Assembly (NCBI RefSeq): GCF_051859345.1
Contig: NZ_JBHYFV010000001.1
Span: forward strand, 62,001 to 126,000
Direction of reading: 5' to 3'
Length of the DNA: 64,000 nucleotides
Origin: Marivita sp051859345
GTDB lineage: Bacteria; Pseudomonadota; Alphaproteobacteria; Rhodobacterales; Rhodobacteraceae
The notes under the pieces were generated by a model, which saw only the letters and a program-made list of their open reading frames with translations, was not told the origin of the DNA and searched no databases. A program made the position numbers and the translations under genes. Below are positions 16,550-25,042 of the stretch, one piece after another; positions within the stretch are counted from its first letter, which is position 1; every line of letters begins with the position of its first letter.

Positions 16550-17490
16550 GGCCGGGCCTCCATTCCGATAATGCGATGGCGCAGTTTTTCCGAGCCGTAG
16601 TCGATGGCCATCACGGTCACGAAGATGATGACGAAAAGCGCCGAAAGATCGGTGTATTCCTGAAAGCTCATCGCGGTGCGGAATTCCTGACCCAGACCAC
16701 CCGCACCGACATAGCCGATGATCGACGACGCGCGCACGTTGATCTCGAAGCGCAAGAGCGTGTAGCTGACGATATTGGGCAGAACCTGTGGCACCGCGCC
16801 ATAGCGGATCTGGTCGAACCATGTCCCGCCCGCCGCCTTGACGCCTTCGAGCGGGCGCATGTCGATGTTTTCATTCACCTCGGAATAGAGCTTGCCCAGC
16901 GCACCGGTGGCGTGCAACCCGATGGCCATGACACCTGCCATCGGCCCCACCGAAAAGCAAAAGACGAAGATCAGCGCCCAGACCAGTTCCGGCACGGTCC
17001 GCGCAATCTCGAGATAGCGGCGCGTGATCCAGAACACCCATTTGTTCGGTGACAGGTTTCGCGCAGCGGGGAACGACAATACGAACCCGCCGATCACTCC
17101 CAGAACGGTGGCCATATAGGCGATCAGGATGGATTCGAACAGAAGCTCAAGCCAAATCCTCCAGCGCCAGAACCAGTTGGCAAGATCGGCGCCAAGTGTC
17201 TCCCAGCGCAGGGTCGGGATGGTCTTGGAAACATATTCCCCAAGTCGCGGAATACCCGCCGGGATGATCCAGCGCCATTCACGCGATCCGTCCGGCATGG
17301 TTACCTGCGTGACCTTGAAGAAGTCACCGATCCACGCGGTCAGCCCGAAGGCACACACGAAAACGGCCGTTCCGATCAGCCAGAACAGGCGTGCCCTGCG
17401 GCGTTGCTCGGAAAAAGCGGCCTCGAACTGTGTGATCCGGTTGCCGGATGCAGGCACCGATCCGCCCGCGAAATCAACGGTCGCTGTCAT
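16546..17490 (-). CDS. phnE: Phosphonate ABC transporter permease PhnE (first)
   Basis: 314-residue permease with about six membrane segments and the typical SEVNENIDMRPLEGVKAAGG loop that contacts the ATPase. A GGGGGAT site lies a few bases before ATG 17490, which decides against the in-frame TTG at 17508. It shares low-level similarity with the next gene, as is usual for PhnE pairs. It follows phnD by 63 bases. Confidence 0.88.
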   Translation of the reverse strand: MTATVDFAGGSVPASGNRITQFEAAFSEQRRRARLFWLIGTAVFVCAFGLTAWIGDFFKVTQVTMPDGSREWRWIIPAGIPRLGEYVSKTIPTLRWETLGADLANWFWRWRIWLELLFESILIAYMATVLGVIGGFVLSFPAARNLSPNKWVFWITRRYLEIARTVPELVWALIFVFCFSVGPMAGVMAIGLHATGALGKLYSEVNENIDMRPLEGVKAAGGTWFDQIRYGAVPQVLPNIVSYTLLRFEINVRASSIIGYVGAGGLGQEFRTAMSFQEYTDLSALFVIIFVTVMAIDYGSEKLRHRIIGMEARP

Positions 17491-17553
17491 TGTCGTATCC
17501 CCCAACAAGGATGATGGGCGAAGCCGCCCACCATCGCGCTTTGTTCCGTGGTG

Positions 17554-18474
17554 TTACGAGCCAGAGCGACGCTGTTCCTTGATCCACGCGCGCATGTCGA
17601 CGATCCACTGGTAGCGTTCGCTGTCGACACGGGTGAAGCCGATCTCGGGGTTCGGATCGTCTTCGGTGAACGAGGAATAGAGCTTGTAGCCCTCGGGATC
17701 TGAGGTCGGGAAGCTTTCGATGGCCGCCGAAACCTCTTCGATCAGCGCTTCCGGCAGGTTCTTGCGAAAGGTCCAGGGACCAGAGGTGATTTCCGGGCTT
17801 TCCCAGATCTTGCAGACAAGACCGGGCTCGATCATGCCCTTTTCTTCCATGCGCTGATAGATACCCGCGGCGTCATTGTCCTGATAGGTTGCGGCGGTGT
17901 CGAAGGTGCCATTCACGACACCGGTCACACCCGCTTCGTGACTGCCGGAAAAGGTCACTGTGCCGAAATGGTCTTCCGGCTTGAACCCTTCACGTTCGAT
18001 CATGTTGAAATAGGGAACCGCATAGCCCGAGGTGCTGTCGGGATCGGCAAAGGCATGCACTTTGCCCTTGGCGTCCTCAAGGGACGTGATGCCGCTGTCA
18101 CAGCGGGTGACAACGATGGAATAATACCCGGTCGATCCGTCTTTGGCGAGCGTTGTCAGCGTCGGGATGACACCGCCATCTGTGGCGGTATAGGCCGCCG
18201 CATAGGCCGAAGATCCAAGACGCGCAATTTCGATCTGGTCTGCGGCAATCGCCTGAATCACACCGTCATAATTGCCTGCGGTGAAGATCTCGACCTGAAC
18301 GCCAAGCGTGTCTTCGAGATAGATGCGCAGAGGTTCGTTGCGCATCAGTCGATCCTGTTCGTTCTCACTCGACAGAATGCCGAATTTCAGAACCTGATAA
18401 TCATCTTTCCAGCCTTCGGCGAGCGCCGGGTCTGCAATCAGGGCCGCAAGTGCGGTGGCAGTGAAAAAACGCAT
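17554..18474 (-). CDS. phnD: Phosphonate-binding periplasmic protein PhnD
   Basis: 306-residue solute-binding protein with a signal peptide (MRFFTATALAALIADPALA). The PhnD/phosphite-binding fold shows FGILSSENEQDRL at the start of the mature chain, LGSSAYAAAY and FADPDSTSGYAVP. It binds phosphonates for PhnCE. ATG 18474 follows GAAGGGGATACC; the 16 residues upstream in frame were rejected because the signal sequence begins at this Met. Confidence 0.87.
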   Translation of the reverse strand: MRFFTATALAALIADPALAEGWKDDYQVLKFGILSSENEQDRLMRNEPLRIYLEDTLGVQVEIFTAGNYDGVIQAIAADQIEIARLGSSAYAAAYTATDGGVIPTLTTLAKDGSTGYYSIVVTRCDSGITSLEDAKGKVHAFADPDSTSGYAVPYFNMIEREGFKPEDHFGTVTFSGSHEAGVTGVVNGTFDTAATYQDNDAAGIYQRMEEKGMIEPGLVCKIWESPEITSGPWTFRKNLPEALIEEVSAAIESFPTSDPEGYKLYSSFTEDDPNPEIGFTRVDSERYQWIVDMRAWIKEQRRSGS

Positions 18475-18508
18475 GGTGGTATCCCCTTCGGTTGCGTTTG
18501 CAGTGGAC

Positions 18509-19324
18509 TCAAGCTTGTTCATTGACGCGGCCCGTGGCCCGAGCGGCGGTTGAGGTCACGGCCTCGTTGAACTCTTCCAGACCCTCGAGCCCGTAGATGT
18601 CGCGCACCACGTCGTCAGTCAGTTGCTGCGCGGTCCCGTCGAACATCACCCGACCGGCCCGCATCGCGATGATGCGGTCACAATAGGCGCGTGCAGTGTC
18701 CAGCGTGTGCAGGTTGACCAGCACGGTCAGGCCATCTTCCCGGTTGATCCGTTTGAGACCGTCCATCACGCGGGTCGCGTTCGCGGGATCGAGGCTGGCG
18801 ATGGGTTCGTCGGCCAGCATGATCTTGGGTCGCTGCACCAACGCCTTGGCAATCGCCACGCGCTGTTGCTGCCCGCCCGACAGGGTGCCCGCGCGTTGCA
18901 GCGCCTGCGGAACAAGGTCCAGCCGGTCGAGCGCCTGAATGGCCATTGCACGCTCTTCTTCGGTAAAGCGCATCGCCATCGAGCTTAGAAAACCATGTTC
19001 CGCCAGCCGCCCGATCAGCACGTTTGTCAGCACGTCCAACCGGTCAACAAGGTTGAACTGCTGAAAGATCATCGCACAATCGCGCCGCCACGCCCGTAGC
19101 GGTTTGCCCTTGAGGGCGGTCACTTCGACCCCGTCAAAAGAAATCGACCCCGAACTGGGGTCGATCAGGCGGTTGATCAGACGAAGCAGAGTGGACTTCC
19201 CGGCGCCAGAGCGGCCGATGACCCCAACAAACTGCCCCGGTTTGATGGACAGCGAGGCGCGTTCAACAGCTTTGGTGTCACCGAACTGGCGGCTGACGTC
19301 CGAGAGTATCAGGTTTCCGGTCAT
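18509..19324 (-). CDS. phnC: Phosphonate ABC transporter ATP-binding protein PhnC
   Basis: 271-residue ABC ATPase. Walker A is GRSGAGKST, Q-loop FQQFNLVDRL, signature LSGGQQQR, Walker B MLADEPIASLDP, switch VNLHTLD. The VNLHTLD variant is typical of PhnC. It is the first gene of phnCDE1E2. Its 91-base upstream gap holds a 16-base palindrome and a Pho-box array, so it should be induced by phosphate starvation. Confidence 0.9.
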   Translation of the reverse strand: MTGNLILSDVSRQFGDTKAVERASLSIKPGQFVGVIGRSGAGKSTLLRLINRLIDPSSGSISFDGVEVTALKGKPLRAWRRDCAMIFQQFNLVDRLDVLTNVLIGRLAEHGFLSSMAMRFTEEERAMAIQALDRLDLVPQALQRAGTLSGGQQQRVAIAKALVQRPKIMLADEPIASLDPANATRVMDGLKRINREDGLTVLVNLHTLDTARAYCDRIIAMRAGRVMFDGTAQQLTDDVVRDIYGLEGLEEFNEAVTSTAARATGRVNEQA

Positions 19325-19328
19325 GGCG

Positions 19329-19344
19329 ATTCATCCGAATGAAT
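19329..19344. promoter_or_regulatory. 16-base palindrome shared with phnF, putative PhnF operator
   Basis: ATTCATCCGAATGAAT is a near-perfect palindrome (ATTCAT / ATGAAT arms) four bases upstream of the phnC start. Exactly the same 16 bases occur at the start of the second phnF. Two identical copies at the two promoters of one pathway point to a PhnF operator that would block translation-start-proximal transcription. Confidence 0.65.
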
Positions 19345-19372
19345 GTGTCGCCCCGAGTCGTAGTGCTGTTCG

Positions 19373-19412
19373 GTGACAGGAACCTAACTGATATGTGACA
19401 GTTCTCTGACGC
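19373..19412 (-). promoter_or_regulatory. Pho-box array in front of phnC
   Basis: On the minus strand, 7-base PhoB half-sites occur every 11 bases: GCGTCAG, CTGTCAC, CAGTTAG, CTGTCAC, each separated by four bases. The consensus half-site is CTGTCAT/C with the same spacing. The array lies 49-88 bases upstream of phnC, in the gap after phnM, so PhoB activation under phosphate limitation is expected. Confidence 0.75.
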
Positions 19413-19415
19413 TTG

Positions 19416-20591
19416 TCACGCGGGGACCGCCTGAGCCTGCGGCGTCAGGGTCAAGATCCCGTTCGAGTGGATGATCTCGCCCTTCCGAAGGGTCAGGACC
19501 ACCCTGTCGGAGGTATCTGCGATCACCAAATCCGCACTCTTGCCAACGGCGATTTCGCCACGGTCGATCAGCCCCAGCGCTTTGGCGGGATGCGATGTGG
19601 CCAACCGCGCGGCACCGGCCAAACCATCGGGGTCGTTCCCGGCCAAAGCACGGATGGCAGGCAGGATCGCCGCAGGGTGATAATCCGCCGCCAGAATGGA
19701 CAGGACTCCCGCCGCATGCGCCTCGCGCGCTGACAGGTTACCGGAATAACTTTGACCACGCATCGCATTGGGTGCGCCCATGGCCGTCATCATGCCACGC
19801 TTCACCGCGACTTCGGCGGCCTCCATCGTCACCGGAAATTCCGCAATCACCGCGCCAAGATCCGCCATCAGGTTTGCCTTGGCAGGCGTGTCGTCGTCAT
19901 GGCTGGCCAGCGGCACGCCATAATCCCGGCATTTCTGCGCCACCGCCTGCATGTTGTTCAGAAGCATTTCCTGCGGCCGCGACCGGATGGCGATGGCATC
20001 GCTTACCATCTGGCGCGCTTCTGTCTCGGACACCCCGCTCTGCGCCGCCTTGTTCTTGATGTGGATTTCAAGATTGCGGTACTGTCCCTGCCCCGGTGTG
20101 TGATCCATCAGAGAGACCAGATCGACTCGGCTTTCATCCAGCAGATCGCTCAGAACCTGGACCGCGTTGTCGAACGTGATGTCGAAACGGGCATGGATGC
20201 GGTGATCGACACGGGCGATCGTTCGGACCTCGGACAGTTCCCGGATCACTCGGCTGGTGTGGTCGAACGACCTGCGTTCGCCATCCCGAACACCGCGCGA
20301 GAACGACACTGACGCGTAAGCCGTCGTGACGCCGGAAGCCGCGAGACGCGCATCAAGCGCATTCAGCGCAACCTCCATCGGGAAATCGACACGGGCGCGC
20401 GGCTCGAGTTCCTGTTCGATCATGTCGCCGTGCATGTCGATGAATCCGGCGAAAATCGTCAATCCGTTGCCCGGAACGCCACCGGCTACGGGCCGGTCTG
20501 CCACCTCGGCGATCTTGCCGCGTTCGATCCGCAGCGATCCATGCCGGATAACCCGGTCGGGAAGAACAAGTGTAAAATCAGACAACCACAT
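19416..20591 (-). CDS. phnM: PhnM-type RPnTP diphosphatase (amidohydrolase family)
   Basis: 391-residue amidohydrolase-superfamily protein of the PhnM family, which releases pyrophosphate from ribose-1-phosphonate triphosphate. Seen: FAGFIDMHGDMIEQ as the first metal motif (E. coli PhnM has HTDNL here), LVSLMDHTPGQGQY, LASHDDDTP and GAPNAMRGQSYSGN. The HGDMIE variant marks a divergent branch. It overlaps phnL by 14 bases and ends the phnFGHIJKLM operon. Metal-binding residues seem kept. Confidence 0.85.
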   Translation of the reverse strand: MWLSDFTLVLPDRVIRHGSLRIERGKIAEVADRPVAGGVPGNGLTIFAGFIDMHGDMIEQELEPRARVDFPMEVALNALDARLAASGVTTAYASVSFSRGVRDGERRSFDHTSRVIRELSEVRTIARVDHRIHARFDITFDNAVQVLSDLLDESRVDLVSLMDHTPGQGQYRNLEIHIKNKAAQSGVSETEARQMVSDAIAIRSRPQEMLLNNMQAVAQKCRDYGVPLASHDDDTPAKANLMADLGAVIAEFPVTMEAAEVAVKRGMMTAMGAPNAMRGQSYSGNLSAREAHAAGVLSILAADYHPAAILPAIRALAGNDPDGLAGAARLATSHPAKALGLIDRGEIAVGKSADLVIADTSDRVVLTLRKGEIIHSNGILTLTPQAQAVPA

Positions 20592-21297
20592 CGGCGCGGT
20601 CCTCCTCCAGGTTGGCGTTGGGGGTCAGGTCGATTTCCCGGTCGATCAATTCGGCCACGTCGCCGGGATGGTGAAAGACACCGATCAGGGCGGTACCAGC
20701 AGCTTTCAATTCCGCCAGCCGGGCGATCAGCGCCGCCCGCGCCGATACGTCAAGCGATGCTGTCGGCTCATCCAGAAGCAGTAGCCGCTGTGGCAGGATC
20801 AAGGCCCGGGCAAGGTTCACCTTCTGCTGCTCTCCGCCGGAAAACGTTGTTGGATAGGCCGCCCAAAGCGCGGGCTTGACGCCAAACGCGCTCAGCCAGT
20901 GCCGCGCCTGGTCGATTGCATCTTCGGCCGGCGTTCCGGCAAGGCGCAAGGGTTCGGCCACAAGCGCCTCTGCGCTCACACGCGGACGGGCGGTCAGGAA
21001 CTGGGTGACAAAACCGATCTCGGTTCGGCGCAGATAGGTCACATCGACATCAGCCGCGCGGGCAAGGTCGATCACGCCGTGCGTGGACTGGAACAGAATT
21101 TGCCCCGCATCCGTCAGGTAGCTGCGATAGAGCGTGCGCAGCAGCGTCGATTTCCCCGCCCCGTTGCGCCCCTTGAGCAGAAGAAACTCGCCTGCATCCA
21201 AGGTGAAGGAAATGTTGTTGAATGCGCCCATCTGCGTGCCCAGATGGTGCATGACAAAGCCTTTGGTCAGGCCGCGAACATCGAGGATCTGTGTCAT
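20578..21297 (-). CDS. phnL: C-P lyase complex ATPase-like subunit PhnL
   Basis: 239-residue ABC-type ATPase of the C-P lyase complex. Walker A is GRNGAGKST, signature FSGGEQQKVNLAR, Walker B LLLDEPTASLDV, H-loop GVFHHPGDV. PhnL binds near PhnK on the PhnGHIJ core. It starts within an ATGA overlap with phnK and ends within phnM. Length is usual. Confidence 0.88.
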   Translation of the reverse strand: MTQILDVRGLTKGFVMHHLGTQMGAFNNISFTLDAGEFLLLKGRNGAGKSTLLRTLYRSYLTDAGQILFQSTHGVIDLARAADVDVTYLRRTEIGFVTQFLTARPRVSAEALVAEPLRLAGTPAEDAIDQARHWLSAFGVKPALWAAYPTTFSGGEQQKVNLARALILPQRLLLLDEPTASLDVSARAALIARLAELKAAGTALIGVFHHPGDVAELIDREIDLTPNANLEEDRADVVV

Positions 21298-22091
21298 AGC
21301 TTTGCGTGTACCAATTGTTGCGTATAAGCGTGTTGCGGGTCTTGAAACACCTGATCGGCCAGCCCGGCTTCGACCACTTCGCCCCGGCGCATCACCATCA
21401 CCCGGTCCGACATGGTGCGGATGACGCCCAGATCATGGCTGACGATCACCATGGTGATCCGGCGTTCCTGTTGCAGCCGCTTGAGCGTGTCGAGCACCAA
21501 CGCCTGAACGCTGACATCCAGCCCCGTCGTCGGTTCGTCCAGCAGCAAAAGCGCGGGTTCCAGCGCAATCGCCTTGGCCAGTTGCACGCGCTGCTGCATG
21601 CCGCCTGACAGTTCGATCGGTGGTGCGTCCATCCGGTCGAGCGGGAATTCCGACGCATCCAGCGCGCCCCGCGCCTTGTCGCGCAATACGGCAAAGCGGC
21701 GTTCCCCGGCCACCAGAAGACGCTCGGCCACGTTGCCGGAGGATGAGTGTTTCATCAAAAGGCCCAGATGCGGGTTCTGGTAGACAATCCCGATCCGGGT
21801 GGCGCACAACATCCGCCGCGCGTAGCGGTCCAGATCGAACAGGTTGCCCTGCACATCCGGCAGATCAAGCGTATAGCTTCCCTGATCCGGTGTTTCCTCG
21901 AGGTTGAGGCAGCGCAGGAAGGTTGACTTGCCAGACCCGCTTTCACCGACGATGCCCAGCACTTCGCCCGGATAGACCGTGGCTGACACATCGCGCAGCG
22001 CCTGAACCGCGCCATAGGATTTAGACACGTTCCGCGCGGTCAAGAGCGGTTGTGTCCTGACCAGCCGGGGGGCGTCCAATGTCACGGTCAT
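21294..22091 (-). CDS. phnK: C-P lyase complex ATPase subunit PhnK
   Basis: 265-residue ABC ATPase of the PhnK/oligopeptide-transporter-like type. Walker A is GESGSGKST, signature ELSGGMQQRVQLAK, Walker B LLLDEPTTGLDV, switch IVSHDLGV, and the end HAYTQQLVHAKL is typical of PhnK. It docks on PhnJ and drives turnover. ATG 22091 overlaps the phnJ stop as ATGA; the upstream in-frame Val-rich start was rejected. Confidence 0.86.
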   Translation of the reverse strand: MTVTLDAPRLVRTQPLLTARNVSKSYGAVQALRDVSATVYPGEVLGIVGESGSGKSTFLRCLNLEETPDQGSYTLDLPDVQGNLFDLDRYARRMLCATRIGIVYQNPHLGLLMKHSSSGNVAERLLVAGERRFAVLRDKARGALDASEFPLDRMDAPPIELSGGMQQRVQLAKAIALEPALLLLDEPTTGLDVSVQALVLDTLKRLQQERRITMVIVSHDLGVIRTMSDRVMVMRRGEVVEAGLADQVFQDPQHAYTQQLVHAKL

Positions 22092-23002
22092 TGTGCCATC
22101 TCTCCGTTCTTGTACCATGTCGCGCCGACCGTAATGTTGTCGCCATCACCCTTGCGGATCAGCTTCACACCCAACTCGCTGTCGGACACCTCGAACACCG
22201 ATGATCCGTCATCCTGCGGGATCTCGTTCATGAAGAACCCCTTGGCCCCCGACCGATAACAGGTCAGCCCACCGTGATCTTCGACCCGGTACGGCACGTC
22301 GTCAAAGACCAGCGGTTCGACCCGCGTGAAGGGCGGCACCACATGCAACCGCTTTTCGCGCCCCGCCGACAGGATCGTCAGGTGTTTCGCCATGTTGAGC
22401 TTGGGCACGTCCCAGCGCGGGATCGGGGATGGCGTCATGACGAAGCGCCCGTTGACCAGACTGGGATAACTCGCGCCCTGCATCACCCGTCCGGATCTTA
22501 CGATCTGTTCATAGAGTTGAAGCCACATCCGCCCGTAATCGGCATCCGCATGCATCTGGCGCGCAATCGACATGTTCGGCTGCACCGACCGCAGCGGTTC
22601 AGGGTTCGGCACCTGAAGCACCAGCACCTGATCGTCGCGCAGCACTTCTTCGGGGATGCGGTGGCGGGACTGGATCAGGTCGGCGTCAAGCGTGTCCATC
22701 GTGGTGGGCGCGCCCGACACGCGGGACAGGAACTGGCGGATCGAGGCGGCGTTCACGCTGTCATCCGCGCCCTGGTCGATCACTTTGACCCGCATCTGCG
22801 GATTGATCAGCGTGCAGGAAATCTGCAACCCGCCGGTTCCCCAGCCCCGTGCCATCGGCACCTCGCGGCTGGCATAGGGCATCTGGCAGCCCGGCACCGC
22901 GATCGCCTTGAGCATCTTGCGCCGGACCTCGCGTTTGGCCGAGGCATCGAGGAACCCGTAGGACATTGGCTCCCAGTCTTTGGTCAGGGATTTCAGGCTC
23001 AT
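22088..23002 (-). CDS. phnJ: Divergent PhnJ homologue lacking the Fe-S cysteines
   Basis: 304 residues, colinear with E. coli PhnJ through the core (GWGTGGLQ, KVIDQGADD, QSRHRIPE, PSPIPRWD, SAGREKR). PhnJ is the radical-SAM C-P lyase; in E. coli Cys241, Cys244 and Cys266 bind the 4Fe-4S cluster and Cys272 carries the thiyl radical. Here the CxxC is TCYRS (Cys248, Ser251) and the VCSDTDYC motif is EVSDSELG (Val272, Gly278). An extra tail of about 25 residues follows. At least three of the four key cysteines are absent, so canonical chemistry is not expected. ATGA overlap with phnI fixes the start. Confidence 0.85.
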   Translation of the reverse strand: MSLKSLTKDWEPMSYGFLDASAKREVRRKMLKAIAVPGCQMPYASREVPMARGWGTGGLQISCTLINPQMRVKVIDQGADDSVNAASIRQFLSRVSGAPTTMDTLDADLIQSRHRIPEEVLRDDQVLVLQVPNPEPLRSVQPNMSIARQMHADADYGRMWLQLYEQIVRSGRVMQGASYPSLVNGRFVMTPSPIPRWDVPKLNMAKHLTILSAGREKRLHVVPPFTRVEPLVFDDVPYRVEDHGGLTCYRSGAKGFFMNEIPQDDGSSVFEVSDSELGVKLIRKGDGDNITVGATWYKNGEMAQ

Positions 23003-24063
23003 TCGGCAGGCTCCGGCTGTTTGGTGCTGGCCGCACGCGTCGCCTTGGCATCACGCATGGCGTCCAGACTGGATTGGAACGTCACATAATGGGGCAGTTT
23101 GAAATGGATGCAGAAGCCAGAGCTTTCGACCCCTTCGGTGTGGTAGAGGAAGAACTCCTCTTCCGTTGCCGATCCCTTGGGTGCGCCCTTGCTGTTGAGA
23201 TCCAGCGTTGCCGCCGCGATCACCTTGACCTCGTTCCATCCCATTGTCGCGGCGAAACCAAGCTCCAGTTGTGCCCCCTTCTTGGACACCACTTCGGCCT
23301 GGCTGACCTTGACCCGCCCGGCGCTGAACCGCGTGCCGCGTGGGTGCTGCACGATCACGTCGGCCTCGGCCAGCCGCAATTCGTTCACGGTCGGATGCGC
23401 CTGCCCGTAGCCACGCTGCGCGGCGTAGCCCAGGGCCAGAACACCGCCGGTTTCGGCCCGTGCAAGGCTTTGCAAGGTGTGCGCCCGCTTTGCCGGGAAC
23501 AGCAAAGGCTCGCGGGTGACATCGGGAATATCGTTGCCCTGCGTCGCATCGAGTGTAGGCGCACTCAGCAATCCATTCTCGGCCTGCCAGGCGGCCACCG
23601 AAGGCTGACGCGCCGGCGACGGCCGGGACGCTGGCTGCACCGGGTCGGGGATGTGGTCCTGTCCTGACAACACGTCAGTCGCAAGGATACGGTGCGAGTA
23701 ATCCAGCGTCGGTCCCAGGACCTGCCCACCGGGAATATCCTTGAACGCCGCAGAAATCCGGCGATGGGTGAACAGTCCTTCTTGCGTGACCGGCTCGGCC
23801 ACCGTGAGACGCGGCTGTGTCGTGCGCCATGCCCGCAGCAAAAGCACCGCCTCGTACAACTCGCCGCCGGTCTGGGCCAGCGCCAGCGCGGCAAGGTCTT
23901 CGTCGTAAAGCGATGCTTCACCCATCACCCGGTCGATCAGGTAGGGCATCGCGGCCCGGATCTCGGCCACCCGTTGGGGTGTGATCGTGCCCATCTCGGC
24001 GCGGAACAACCTTTGCGATTGCCCGATCGCCCGTTCCCCGCCGCGTGTCGCTACATAGGCCAT
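22999..24063 (-). CDS. phnI: C-P lyase complex subunit PhnI
   Basis: 354-residue PhnI family protein, full length (MAYVATRGGERAIGQS at the start, RRISAAFKDIPGGQVLGPT in the middle, LPHYVTFQSSLD at the end). PhnI is the nucleosidase that swaps adenine of ATP for phosphonate, with PhnG, H and L. Near the C-terminus it reads LYHTEGVESSGF where the remnant in the first locus has LYHADNIQATG, so it is a divergent branch. TGATG and ATGA overlaps with phnH and phnJ. Confidence 0.85.
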   Translation of the reverse strand: MAYVATRGGERAIGQSQRLFRAEMGTITPQRVAEIRAAMPYLIDRVMGEASLYDEDLAALALAQTGGELYEAVLLLRAWRTTQPRLTVAEPVTQEGLFTHRRISAAFKDIPGGQVLGPTLDYSHRILATDVLSGQDHIPDPVQPASRPSPARQPSVAAWQAENGLLSAPTLDATQGNDIPDVTREPLLFPAKRAHTLQSLARAETGGVLALGYAAQRGYGQAHPTVNELRLAEADVIVQHPRGTRFSAGRVKVSQAEVVSKKGAQLELGFAATMGWNEVKVIAAATLDLNSKGAPKGSATEEEFFLYHTEGVESSGFCIHFKLPHYVTFQSSLDAMRDAKATRAASTKQPEPAE

Positions 24064-24599
24064 CAGAGCACCTCGACTTTCGTGGATCGCGGCACACCGG
24101 CCACGCGCGCGCCATCCACAAGGAACAGTTCGAACCCCATCGGATAGCGCATGACCTTTTCACGCATTTGCCAGAAGCCATCGGGCAGACCGCCGATCAA
24201 GACCTCGCCCGCGCCATCGACCCCCGGCCCGGAAAAGCGCAACCGGTCTCCGGCGGAAAGATCGACATTCAGGACAAGCGTCGCGCCGTCTTCGGGGTAG
24301 AGATCGGACCCGCAGCGCAGAGTTTGCAAAATTGTGGTGTCTGCCAGCAAACCTGCAAAGACATGATCCGCCTGATTCAACGCGACAGTTTCCGCCCCGG
24401 TCCGCACTGCCAGCGCCGACAGATCGGGATTGGCGCACCAGACCGCACATTCGCGGTCGATCAAGGCCTCGATAATCTGTGCCTGTCCTGCATCGGGCAA
24501 TTCACGGGTCAGTCCGGGACGGGACAACGCCCACATCAGCGCCTCGTAGGTCGCGTTGGTGCGTGCCTCGAAATCCGAGGGGATTGGGTGAACGGTCAT
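24063..24599 (-). CDS. phnH: C-P lyase complex subunit PhnH
   Basis: 178-residue PhnH. Seen: the N-terminal FEARTNATYEALMWALSRPG segment and the C-terminal YPMGFELFLVDG and GVPRSTKVEV, where canonical PhnH has FPLGLDFFF and PRTT. Slightly shorter than E. coli PhnH. It sits in the PhnGHIJ core and supports the PhnI reaction. TGATG overlaps on both sides indicate translational coupling in equimolar amounts. Confidence 0.82.
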   Translation of the reverse strand: MTVHPIPSDFEARTNATYEALMWALSRPGLTRELPDAGQAQIIEALIDRECAVWCANPDLSALAVRTGAETVALNQADHVFAGLLADTTILQTLRCGSDLYPEDGATLVLNVDLSAGDRLRFSGPGVDGAGEVLIGGLPDGFWQMREKVMRYPMGFELFLVDGARVAGVPRSTKVEVL

Positions 24600-25042
24600 C
24601 AGAATGTCTCCATATCAACGCGGGTGGCTTCGACCCGGCACAAGGTGTCGTGATCAGCCTGTGCCTGCGCGTGTGCTTCGCGGTCCAGAAAACCTGCGCA
24701 GTCCTCCGGCGCGTGTCCCAGCGCCACCGCCAGATCGACCACAGCCATCGCCATCGCAGCCTCAAGATCGCGGCCCCGGCGCATTCCGTATCCCTCGTAC
24801 CCGCCCGCCGCGATGCGCGCCTCGCTCATCAGGGCCTCGCCCAGGTGAAAATGTGTGCCCTGCGCGGTGTCGCGCATGGGCAGCATGACCAGTCCGGTGC
24901 GGTTCTCGATCACGGTGATATCGGGCAGATCGGCAACCAACGGTTCGGCAAACGCCTTGAGACGGGCGACATCCGCGCGGGCGAGAACGCCCAGCATTTC
25001 GTCATGTGCCCATCCGGGCAGGTCTTGGGGGCTTTGCGTCAT
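24599..25042 (-). CDS. phnG: C-P lyase complex subunit PhnG (divergent)
   Basis: 147-residue PhnG-like protein. FHLGEALMSEARIA, YGMRRGRDLEAAMAMAVVD and the end ATRVDMETF correspond to the canonical FNLGE, GRDK and RVDFFTMV segments. The MGGTG and DFFTMVRG motifs of canonical PhnG are altered. Identity rests on position between phnF and phnH as well as these matches. ATGA overlap with phnF. Confidence 0.78.
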   Translation of the reverse strand: MTQSPQDLPGWAHDEMLGVLARADVARLKAFAEPLVADLPDITVIENRTGLVMLPMRDTAQGTHFHLGEALMSEARIAAGGYEGYGMRRGRDLEAAMAMAVVDLAVALGHAPEDCAGFLDREAHAQAQADHDTLCRVEATRVDMETF

